Shown here piece by piece: positions 51,840-59,840 of a DNA stretch of 64,000 nucleotides (position 1 is the stretch's first letter; each line of letters begins with the position of its first letter). Origin of the DNA: Anaerolinea thermophila (GTDB lineage: Bacteria > Chloroflexota > Anaerolineae > Anaerolineales > Anaerolineaceae); assembly GCF_020723905.1 (NCBI RefSeq), contig NZ_DYHZ01000008.1, positions 1 through 64,000 of the forward strand, given 5' to 3'. Position numbers and translations under genes: made by a program. The notes under the pieces were generated by a model, which had not been told where the DNA came from, made no database searches, and worked only from the letters and a program-made list of their open reading frames with translations.

Positions 51840-53579
51840 ATGTCCTCAGATGCAACATTGCTTCAGCGTTTAAGAAAATTCGTAATAGAAGAAGCAGATG
51901 CTCAACGTGAGGCGTTAGAACGCCAGTGGAGTACTCCTTTATCCCAGAGAGTTGCAAAAGGATGGGCAATTGAAGGAATCCGCATTTTGAAGGTGGATAA
52001 ATTTCTGGTGCAAATGCGTTGTTATACCAATCAATCCCGTTTCCGCGAGGGAGATTTGGTTGTTCTGCACCGTGGAAACCCCAAGGATCCTGATGCTATT
52101 CACCTTGATCTTTATTACGATGGAGGAAACGATCTCGAAGCCGGTCTGATCCGCGGAAACCCTTACCTTTTACAGGCAGAACCGGACGGGTGGATTTTAG
52201 ATCAAGATTGGTTTGATACGAGTGAATTTTATCTTGCTGCAATTGATCAGATTGCGGATTCTCGTCGAGGGCGTTCAATTATTTTACCTGTTATTCAGGG
52301 AAACCTGTATCCTCAAATAGACTATGCTCGTTACCAGCGAGCGCGAGAATGGGCTTCTCACAGGGATTTAAACGAGAGCCAGATTGAGGCAATTTCTACC
52401 TCTTATGCCACGAATTTATACCATCTTATTCAAGGACCTCCTGGAACTGGAAAGACCCTGGTTCTGGCACATTTATCCGATCTCTTGGTTCAGGAAGGAA
52501 GTCGGGTTCTGATCACTGGATTGACGCATCGTGCAATTCATAATGCTCTTAATAAGGTTCATCAGGTGAATGCCAACTTACCTGTTTGTAAAATTGGGGA
52601 TCAACGACACGCGGGAGATTTGAAAGTTCCTAATTTTGAAACGTTTGATGAATCGGGGTTTGGAGATCTGAATAACGGGTATGTGGTTGGTGCTACTCCG
52701 TTTGCCTTGCAAACTCAACGCTTGATGAACGTTGAATTTGATGTGGTTATATTTGATGAGGCTTCTCAAGTTACACTTACTTTGGCATTAATGGGGATGT
52801 TAGCGGGAAATAAATACATTTTTGTTGGAGATGATAAACAGTTACCGCCTGTGACAGTTTTTGCTCAATCTAAAGATGAAGTTAGTTCAATTTTCTCGTT
52901 ACTTTCCGGGCGTGCCCAGGAGACGATATTAGACATTACCTACCGCCTAAATGATGTGCTTACAGAATGGCCCAGTAAGACTTTTTATGGAGGAAAACTG
53001 AAATCTAGCGAATCCTCGAGGAAAAGACGACTACATTTGATAGGAGAGCCAAGTCGGTGGGATATTATTTTCGATCCAGAGGCTCCAGCGGTATTTGTAG
53101 ATTTAGACCATAAAAATGCCACCACCAGAAGTATGTTAGAAGCAGAGATTGTTGCCGATTTAGTGGTTTCGCTGATTCTTCGAGGAATTCCCCCAAAAGA
53201 AATAGGTGTGGTTACGCCTTTCCGCGCTCAAAGTCGCTTGATTCGCACAATGTTATGGCGGATGATTGATGATGAAGAAATCCGCCGAGAAATTATCGTA
53301 GATACTGTTGAACGCATGCAGGGTCAGGAGAGAGAAGTAGTTTTAGTATCCTTAGCCACCTCAAGTCCTTCATTTGCTGCTCAGATTGCAGACTTTTTAT
53401 TTTCTCCACAACGTTTAAATGTGGCCATTACTCGACCTCGAACCAAGTTAATTCTTTTAGGAAGTAAACATGTCCTGTTATCAGAAAAATACGATCCAGA
53501 ACTGAAAGATCGTATTGATATGCTTCGTGATTTAATTAATTTCTGTACGAATATCCCTCTACAGGGAGGACTCCTATAA
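51840..53579 (+). CDS. Upf1/Dna2-type SF1B helicase
   Basis: The 579-residue protein has a poorly conserved N-terminal 170 residues (beta-rich, OB-like in part), then an SF1 helicase core: GPPGTGKT (199-206), GLTHRAIHNAL, DEAS (306-309), GDDKQLPP (330-337), VERMQGQEREVVLVS and RLNVAITRPRTKLIL. It lacks an obvious nuclease domain. A -10-like TACAAT lies at 51814-51819 and AGGGG precedes the ATG at 51840; a GTG at 51786 is possible. The gene is more A+T-rich than its neighbours. It is followed by a UvrD-like helicase four bases later. Confidence 0.88.
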   Translation: MSSDATLLQRLRKFVIEEADAQREALERQWSTPLSQRVAKGWAIEGIRILKVDKFLVQMRCYTNQSRFREGDLVVLHRGNPKDPDAIHLDLYYDGGNDLEAGLIRGNPYLLQAEPDGWILDQDWFDTSEFYLAAIDQIADSRRGRSIILPVIQGNLYPQIDYARYQRAREWASHRDLNESQIEAISTSYATNLYHLIQGPPGTGKTLVLAHLSDLLVQEGSRVLITGLTHRAIHNALNKVHQVNANLPVCKIGDQRHAGDLKVPNFETFDESGFGDLNNGYVVGATPFALQTQRLMNVEFDVVIFDEASQVTLTLALMGMLAGNKYIFVGDDKQLPPVTVFAQSKDEVSSIFSLLSGRAQETILDITYRLNDVLTEWPSKTFYGGKLKSSESSRKRRLHLIGEPSRWDIIFDPEAPAVFVDLDHKNATTRSMLEAEIVADLVVSLILRGIPPKEIGVVTPFRAQSRLIRTMLWRMIDDEEIRREIIVDTVERMQGQEREVVLVSLATSSPSFAAQIADFLFSPQRLNVAITRPRTKLILLGSKHVLLSEKYDPELKDRIDMLRDLINFCTNIPLQGGLL

Positions 53580-53583
53580 GACT

Positions 53584-55599
53584 ATGGCACACATTTTGCC
53601 TCCGCAGCCTCCCACGAAATTGCCCAAAGAAACCCTAAAGGTATTCGAGGCACTTAAGGCTTTACCTGATCGATATTTTATCTGGCATCACCTTGCTCCA
53701 TGGGACCCTCTTAGCCCAGACTTTTTGATTCTGACCTACGAAGGACAGGCATTACTGGTTAAGGTTTGCCCTACTACGATATCAGAGGCTTCTTCTTCAT
53801 TGCAAATGCGTCTCTTTGGAGAGTCGGTTTTACCGATAGGTAAAAAAGAAACAGAAATACTTGAAGGGTTTATTGAAAAAATAAATTTACCTCAAGGGTT
53901 TAATATTGGGGCTTTAATTATCTTTCCAAACCTTCCAAATACTCGAGTACAGGAAATATATCAGACTGTTTTGCCAAATTCTGTGTCATGGAGTGGAAAG
54001 GAAGTTCTTGAAGAGAATGAAGATGCGTGGAAACCTTTTTTCTCAAAGAATCCTTTACCTGCATTCTTAATTGAAAAAATCCGTCAGTGTTTTTCACCTG
54101 AAATTGTTGTACCAAGCAGTATGACGGTCCGTCCAGAAATTCAGCGGAGAGTAGAGGCTGGTCTTACGGAATATTTACTGGATTATGATCAGGAAAAGGC
54201 TGTTAAGTCCGATCTTGACCTTTCCAATGAAGATATGCCGTTGCTTTCAGATTTTCGGTTGAATATTATCAACGGAGTAGCAGGAAGTGGAAAAACCCTC
54301 ATCCTCATTTATCGTTTGCGTTTACTCTACAATATTTATCCACAAAAACGATATCTGGTCTTAACGCATAACCGCCCATTGAATTATGATATGCAATCTC
54401 GGTTTGCTCGATTAAATGGTGGAAAATTACCAGAAAATATTGAATGGTTCACATTTAATGGTTGGTGTTACCATTATTGGCCCAGAGAACGCGAGAAATG
54501 GATAGAACCCATAAGGATAAAATACCGTGAGCAAATTGCTGATGAAATAAGAAAAAGATATCTTCAAGACATGTCGATATCTACCGCGATGTTTCTGAGC
54601 GAAATTGATTGGATTAAGGATCAACTTCCAATGTCGCAAGAAGCATATCTCCAAATGGAGCGTCGTGGTAGAGGTTTTGGGTTAACCGTTGAACAGCGGC
54701 GTCGGGTTTATGAGGCTTTCCTGGCTTACCAGCAAAAGTTAGCAGAACAGGGAATATTGGATTGGGGCGAAGTTCCTCAAAAAATGTGGCAATATCTTGA
54801 GAATGGAGTGGTCATGCCTCCCTATTACGATGTGGTGATGATTGACGAGGCGCAATTTTTTGCCCCGCTTTGGATGCACATTGTCAAGAAACTGTTAAAA
54901 CCAGGGAATAGTCATTTATTTATTGTGGCAGATCCTACTCAGGGGTTTTTAGGTCGGGGTGGTTCATGGAAATCTCTGGGGCTCCAGGCACGAGGTCGAA
55001 CACACACTCTTCGTAAAAGTTATCGCACGACGTTCGAAATTTTGCAATTTGCTACATTGTTTTATCGTTTTCGACTTGGTGAAGATGACGAAGAGGGCAT
55101 CCTTGCTCCTGATTTGTTGAATATGCCTAATGGAGTGTTGCCTGAAATCCTTTTAATGCCCAGCCCTCAAGATGAAATTGTAAGAGTTGCGAACGAGGTG
55201 AAAGAATTTGTTGCCAGAGGTCTTCCCAAGAAACACCTGCTTCTGCTTCATACTTCTCAACAGGGGGTGAATGCCTTAATCAATGCGATAAATTCTCGAC
55301 TTGGAAAAGATGCTGCGCGTGACGCTAAAAGCGATTACCCCGGGGATTACGTGCGGGTTACTACGCTGAATGCTGGTGCAGGATTGGAGAGTCCCATAGT
55401 TTTCCTGGTTGGATTACGGGATTTATTTGAGCAGGAACAATCTTTACGTCTCTCTGATGAAGAAAGAGAAATGCTGATCAAGGACAATACCCGGAAATTA
55501 TATATGGCAATTACCAGAGCGGGACAACGGTTGGTTTTAACCCATGTAGGTGAGTTGCCGGAGGTATTGGCACAGGTTCAATCTAAAGTAAAGTCGTAA
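53584..55599 (+). CDS. UvrD/Rep-like SF1A helicase with NERD-like N-terminus
   Basis: The 671-residue protein has a core with GVAGSGKT (231-238), THNRPLNYD, IDEAQFFAP, the DPTQGF and RKSYRTTFEI segments and MAITRAGQRLVL at the end, all of UvrD-type SF1A helicases. Residues about 15-165 resemble NERD (PD-(D/E)XK nuclease-like) domains: SPDFLILTYEGQALLVKVC offers Asp46 and Lys60, but the usual E-x-K appears as L-V-K. It may therefore be inactive or highly divergent. It is coupled to the SF1B helicase and is A+T-rich. The job of the pair is unknown. Confidence 0.8.
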   Translation: MAHILPPQPPTKLPKETLKVFEALKALPDRYFIWHHLAPWDPLSPDFLILTYEGQALLVKVCPTTISEASSSLQMRLFGESVLPIGKKETEILEGFIEKINLPQGFNIGALIIFPNLPNTRVQEIYQTVLPNSVSWSGKEVLEENEDAWKPFFSKNPLPAFLIEKIRQCFSPEIVVPSSMTVRPEIQRRVEAGLTEYLLDYDQEKAVKSDLDLSNEDMPLLSDFRLNIINGVAGSGKTLILIYRLRLLYNIYPQKRYLVLTHNRPLNYDMQSRFARLNGGKLPENIEWFTFNGWCYHYWPREREKWIEPIRIKYREQIADEIRKRYLQDMSISTAMFLSEIDWIKDQLPMSQEAYLQMERRGRGFGLTVEQRRRVYEAFLAYQQKLAEQGILDWGEVPQKMWQYLENGVVMPPYYDVVMIDEAQFFAPLWMHIVKKLLKPGNSHLFIVADPTQGFLGRGGSWKSLGLQARGRTHTLRKSYRTTFEILQFATLFYRFRLGEDDEEGILAPDLLNMPNGVLPEILLMPSPQDEIVRVANEVKEFVARGLPKKHLLLLHTSQQGVNALINAINSRLGKDAARDAKSDYPGDYVRVTTLNAGAGLESPIVFLVGLRDLFEQEQSLRLSDEEREMLIKDNTRKLYMAITRAGQRLVLTHVGELPEVLAQVQSKVKS

Positions 55600-55609
55600 G
55601 GAGTCTTTC

Positions 55610-56290
55610 ATGCGGATAGAAGATCTTAACTGGATGGATGTTGAAGCCTACCTTCAACAGGAAGATCGGCTGATTCTGGTACTGGGGACAATTGAACAGC
55701 ACGGTTACCTGAGCCTTGCAACTGATGTGCGCATTCCGATGGCGCTGGCAGATGCCGCCAGTCAGCGCACCGGGGTGCTGGTAGCACCGCCAGTCCATTA
55801 TGGCGTTTCACCCTATTTCATCACATACCCGGGCACCTTTAGCCTTCGCCTTTCTACATTTCTGGATACTGTGGAAGATATTGTGCGCTCGGCGTATGCG
55901 CAGGGGTTTCGGCGCATTCTGGTGTTGAACGGACATGGAGGCAATGATCCTGCACGGGGTAGATTGGTGGAACTGATGAATCAACTGCCGGGGTTAAAAA
56001 TCGCCTGGTATGCCTGGTGGACTTCGCACAGCGTGGAAGCCTTTGCGATTGAGCATCAGTTAGAGCGCAATCATGCCAACTGGATGGAAGCCTTCCCTTT
56101 TACGAGAGTCAGCCCGCTTCCAGATGGGGAGAAAGTTTCTCCCTCGGTGAAAGGTTTGTTGAACGCTGAAGAGACCCGCGCGGTTTATGGAGACGGCTCT
56201 TTCGGCGGTCCCTATCAGGTGCCGGCAGAACTTATGGATGAACTCTTTGCGGTTTGCTTACAGGATGTGCTTTACCTGCTGGAGTTTTAA
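55610..56290 (+). CDS. Creatininase-family amidohydrolase
   Basis: The 226-residue protein has the family motifs LVLGTIEQHGYLSLATD (metal ligands Glu and His) and ILVLNGHGGNDPARG. Members include creatinine amidohydrolase and MftE-type peptidases. The usual EQHGPHLPLGTD spacing is one residue shorter here, and the second histidine is missing, so metal coordination may differ. It starts 10 bases after the UvrD-like gene but has codon use like the chromosome, and AAGGAG as ribosome-binding site. Confidence 0.82.
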   Translation: MRIEDLNWMDVEAYLQQEDRLILVLGTIEQHGYLSLATDVRIPMALADAASQRTGVLVAPPVHYGVSPYFITYPGTFSLRLSTFLDTVEDIVRSAYAQGFRRILVLNGHGGNDPARGRLVELMNQLPGLKIAWYAWWTSHSVEAFAIEHQLERNHANWMEAFPFTRVSPLPDGEKVSPSVKGLLNAEETRAVYGDGSFGGPYQVPAELMDELFAVCLQDVLYLLEF

Positions 56291-56320
56291 GTTTGCGGAA
56301 TCCCTGAGAGATAAAATTCT

Positions 56321-56360
56321 GCAGTCTTTCTTTTCAGGTGGAAAAGAAGGACTGCTTTTA
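56321..56360 (+). terminator. Terminator between convergent genes
   Basis: A 15-bp stem (56321-56335 with 56341-56355, one G-T pair, five-base loop) is followed by TTTTA that overlaps the stop of the minus-strand UbiB-like gene. In the other direction the upstream ATAAAATTCT gives a short U-rich tail, so it may act both ways. Confidence 0.8.
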
Positions 56361-58046
56361 TGTTCTTCCTGTGCGAATGATAGACCAGATCAGCCAGATG
56401 CCAAATATGATGGACGAAATTAACGCAAAGCCAAAAATGAATTCTCCGATGGGTTGCCAGGTTTCGGGTTTATAAACTACCAGCACAAGGCTAAGAGCAA
56501 CGATGACTGCCGAAAGAATCATCCCAAGCGTCAGGCGATTGGTCATCTTCTGAAATTTACTCACCAGATCGTTCAATTCTTCGGTATTAATGTTCACCTC
56601 TAATTGTCCGCGTTCGAGCCGACTTAACAACCGGGTCACCCGGCGGGGTAATTCCATGGTCAGTTCCATACCATCCATGGCGGCGGCGGAAATGCGCGGG
56701 AGCATGTTTCGCATCGAGCGTTCTTCCTGCCAGAAACGTTTGACGTAGGGAGCGGCAAAGGTAAACAACTGAAACCCCGGGTAGAGCATCATCCCTGTAC
56801 CTTCGCTGATGATGATTGCCCGTGTCATGGCTACCAGTTCGCCGGGGAGTTGCAGGTGATTTCTCATGACCAGTTCCATGATTTCCCCCATGACCTGAGC
56901 GCCAGTCAGGTCTTTTAACGATAGTCCGGTGAAGCGGTCAAAAAGACGTTCCATTTCACGAGTAAAGGCGCGTCGGTCTAAATCGCGGTAAAAGATATTC
57001 GCGCTGATCAGTTCATCTACAAGAATTTCCGTGTCTCTTCTGGAAATGGCTTCCGCAATGCCCAAAAAGGTGCGTTTCATGCTCGGGGTTAACCTGCCAA
57101 TCATGCCGAAATCCATCACTGCCAGCGAGCCATCGGGTTGGACGAAGAAGTTTCCGGCGTGTGGATCAGCGTGATACAGCCCAAATTCGAAAATCTGGCG
57201 GAGTGCGAAATGCATCAGATTTTCGGCTACCGTGCGGCGGTCTATTCCCGCAGCATCCAGACTTTGCAGGTCGTTTAACTTGATTCCCGAGAAACGTTCC
57301 ATGGTGATGACCTGATGGGTGGTGTAATCCCAGTACACTTTGGGAATGTGCACCACCGGGTCATCGGCAAAGTTGGTACGGAATGCCTCGATATTTTGTC
57401 CCTCCCGCAGGTAATCGAATTCAGCCCGTACTGTGAAAGCAAATTCATCTACCAGCATTCGCAGGTCGTAGTATCGTCCAATTACGGTATGGTTGCTTGC
57501 CCAGTTCGCCAGATCGGTAAGGATTTGAATGTCCTGCTCGAATACCTCTCTGGCACCCGGACGGACAATTTTGATGACCACTTCTTCTCCTGACCACAGT
57601 GTTGCTCCGTACACCTGTCCGATAGATGCTGACGCCAGCGGCTGCGGATCCAGATGAATGAAGATATCTTGGGGATCTCGTTTGAGTTCACTCTTGAGGA
57701 CGGTCAAAATTTGCTCGTAAGGGGTGGGCGGGACGAGATCCTGGAGCTTACTCAATTCAGCAATGTATTCAGGAGGGAGCAGATCCAGCCGGGAAGAAAG
57801 CGCCTGTCCAAATTTGATGAACGTCGGTCCCAGTTCAACCAGGGCATCTACAAATTCTTCCGCAGGGGTTCTCCTTGCACGGGAAAACACCCGCCTTGCC
57901 AGTTGGGATTCATCCACGCCAGGGGCAAAGCGGGTGAAGATCCAGTCCATGCCATGCCGGATCAATGTGGCAAGGATTTGCTGGGAACGCAGAAACACAT
58001 TACGCCGGATTAACCAGGGCAGGCGGGGATAAGGTGGGCGCGCCAT
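56358..58046 (-). CDS. UbiB/ABC1-family atypical kinase
   Basis: The 562-residue protein has the ADCK/UbiB features: the KxGQ motif (GPTFIKFGQALSSRLDLLP), Ala-rich loop ASASIGQVYGA, lysine VVIKIVRPG, catalytic HADPHAGNF and DFG in MDFGMIG. Two hydrophobic helices end the protein (about 500-555). Homologues support quinone biosynthesis or lipid metabolism, with weak ATPase activity. The ATG at 58046 is six bases after a -10 box, so it is probably leaderless. Confidence 0.93.
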   Translation of the reverse strand: MARPPYPRLPWLIRRNVFLRSQQILATLIRHGMDWIFTRFAPGVDESQLARRVFSRARRTPAEEFVDALVELGPTFIKFGQALSSRLDLLPPEYIAELSKLQDLVPPTPYEQILTVLKSELKRDPQDIFIHLDPQPLASASIGQVYGATLWSGEEVVIKIVRPGAREVFEQDIQILTDLANWASNHTVIGRYYDLRMLVDEFAFTVRAEFDYLREGQNIEAFRTNFADDPVVHIPKVYWDYTTHQVITMERFSGIKLNDLQSLDAAGIDRRTVAENLMHFALRQIFEFGLYHADPHAGNFFVQPDGSLAVMDFGMIGRLTPSMKRTFLGIAEAISRRDTEILVDELISANIFYRDLDRRAFTREMERLFDRFTGLSLKDLTGAQVMGEIMELVMRNHLQLPGELVAMTRAIIISEGTGMMLYPGFQLFTFAAPYVKRFWQEERSMRNMLPRISAAAMDGMELTMELPRRVTRLLSRLERGQLEVNINTEELNDLVSKFQKMTNRLTLGMILSAVIVALSLVLVVYKPETWQPIGEFIFGFALISSIIFGIWLIWSIIRTGRT

Positions 58047-58052
58047 ATCACC

Positions 58053-58058
58053 ATTATA
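58053..58058 (-). promoter_or_regulatory. -10 box of a probable leaderless promoter (UbiB-like gene)
   Basis: On the minus strand TATAAT ends six bases before the ATG at 58046. It is divergent from the cydD -10 box 36 bases away, so the two promoters overlap in their upstream parts. Confidence 0.6.
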
Positions 58059-58093
58059 GAGTTTTTCCCTTACAGATGGATGAATTTCGTCGC

Positions 58094-58099
58094 TATAAT
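58094..58099 (+). promoter_or_regulatory. -10 box of the leaderless cydD promoter
   Basis: A perfect TATAAT ends seven bases before the ATG at 58107. TTACAG lies 18 bases upstream as a fair -35 box. No Shine-Dalgarno sequence is present. Confidence 0.65.
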
Positions 58100-58106
58100 A
58101 TGCCCC

Positions 58107-59840
58107 ATGTACATGGATCGCCGTTTACTGCGCCTTGCCGTTCCACTGGCAGGTTTTCTGGCAGGAGGTATTTTCCTTGCGGTACTGGGCGGGGGAACGA
58201 CTATTTTACAGGCATTGTTTTTCAGCCGGTTTGTGGCAGGGGTATTTCTTCCGCAGTCTTCTCAGGAGCCGGTTGCCCGCTGGTTGATTCTATTGCTTGT
58301 GGTTGTCCTTCTGCGGGGAATGTTTTCTTTTTTCAGTGACTGGCTGAATGCCATCGCCTCAGCACGGATTCGTGCTCGTTTACGGGAAAGGCTGTTTGCT
58401 CATCTGTTCCGTCTGGGACCGGCGTACACCTCTCAGCGACCTGCAGGTGAGGTGGTGACAACCCTGGTGGAGGGTGTGGATGCCCTGGAGGGGTATTTCA
58501 GTCAATATTTGCCGCAGGTAGTTCTCTCTGCCCTGCTTCCTTTGCTGGTTTTAGCCACAGTGTTTCCACTGGATCCGCTTTCGGGAGTGATCCTGGCGCT
58601 CACGGGTCCGTTGATTCCGGTGTTCATGATGTTAATCGGCACCACCGGGGAGCGTTTAACCCGGCGTCAGTTTGGGGCGTTGCGGCGTCTGAGTGCTGTG
58701 TTGTTAGACCTGCTTCAGGGATTACGTACGCTAAAAGAGTTGGGAAGAAGTCGAGAACAGGCACAACGGGTTGCCCGTCTTGGAGAAGAGTACCGGAGGA
58801 TTACTTTAGAGGTATTGCGTCTTACCTTTCTCTCTGCCCTGGCGCTGGAGTGGTTGGGTACTATCAGTACCGCGCTGATCGCCGTTCAGGTGGGTTTGCG
58901 TTTGTTGTATGGGCATCTGGAATTTTCTCAGGCGTTTTTTGTCCTTGTCATTGCGCCCGATTTTTACCTTCCCTTGCGTACGCTGGGATTGCGTTTCCAC
59001 GCTGCTATGAACGGGATCTCTGCGGCGCACAAAATTTTTGAGGTGCTGGAACAACCCGTCTGGGAGGAAAAACCTTTACCAGCGATGAGGCAGACAGCCC
59101 CGGTGAGGGGAGATATCCGTCTGGAAAAGGTTACCTTTACCTACCCGGGAAGAGAGCAACCGGCATTGAATCAGATCACTTGCAGAATACCGGAAGGAAA
59201 AGTCACGGCTCTGGTTGGGCGGAGCGGTTCCGGTAAAAGTACGCTGGCACACCTGATTTTGCGTTTCCTGACCTGCCAGGAGGGCGACATCTGGATGGGG
59301 GATCTTCCCTTAAGTTCCATACCTCTGGAGGAATGGCGGAAAGCCTGTGCCTGGGTTCCCCAGCGTCCAACTATCCTGTTTGGCAGTGTTGCCGATAACC
59401 TGCGCTTTGCAGATCCAAATGCCGGGGAAGAGCGCCTTCAATGGGCGCTGGAACAGGTGCATCTCTGGGACTGGGTGAAACATTTACCCCAGGGACTGCA
59501 CACCCCTGTGGGAGAGCGGGGGGCTCAGTTAAGCGGTGGACAGGCTCAGCGTCTGGCACTGGCGCGGGTCATGTTGCGAAACCCATCCTGCCTGGTTTTG
59601 GATGAACCTACCTCTCATCTGGATTTGGTGGAAGAAGCCCTGCTTCAGCAGGTATTTCTGCGCCTGTTTGAAGGCAGAACGGTTTTGTTGATTGCTCATC
59701 GTTTACCCATTTTGCGCATTGCCGATCAAATCCTGGTTTTGGAGAAGGGCAATCTGGAGGAAACAGGCAATCTGGATGAACTTCTGCAAAGAGGTGGACA
59801 ACTGGCGCAGTGGGTTCGCCAGTATGGAGGGCTTGCATGA
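58107..59840 (+). CDS. cydD: ABC exporter, CydD-type
   Basis: The 577-residue protein has a six-helix membrane domain (about 1-310) and an ATPase (Walker A GRSGSGKST, signature LSGGQAQRLALARV, Walker B CLVLDEPTSHLD, H-loop IAHR). It forms a heterodimer with CydC that exports cysteine/glutathione or haem for cytochrome bd assembly. The ATG at 58107 is favoured by the -10 box; a longer in-frame start at 58080 is upstream of that box. cydAB are not in the window. Confidence 0.88.
   Translation: MYMDRRLLRLAVPLAGFLAGGIFLAVLGGGTTILQALFFSRFVAGVFLPQSSQEPVARWLILLLVVVLLRGMFSFFSDWLNAIASARIRARLRERLFAHLFRLGPAYTSQRPAGEVVTTLVEGVDALEGYFSQYLPQVVLSALLPLLVLATVFPLDPLSGVILALTGPLIPVFMMLIGTTGERLTRRQFGALRRLSAVLLDLLQGLRTLKELGRSREQAQRVARLGEEYRRITLEVLRLTFLSALALEWLGTISTALIAVQVGLRLLYGHLEFSQAFFVLVIAPDFYLPLRTLGLRFHAAMNGISAAHKIFEVLEQPVWEEKPLPAMRQTAPVRGDIRLEKVTFTYPGREQPALNQITCRIPEGKVTALVGRSGSGKSTLAHLILRFLTCQEGDIWMGDLPLSSIPLEEWRKACAWVPQRPTILFGSVADNLRFADPNAGEERLQWALEQVHLWDWVKHLPQGLHTPVGERGAQLSGGQAQRLALARVMLRNPSCLVLDEPTSHLDLVEEALLQQVFLRLFEGRTVLLIAHRLPILRIADQILVLEKGNLEETGNLDELLQRGGQLAQWVRQYGGLA

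Noticed and set aside
58080-58106. Longer start for cydD at 58080
   Set aside because: It lies upstream of the TATAAT that would start transcription near 58107, and the extra residues do not fit CydD.
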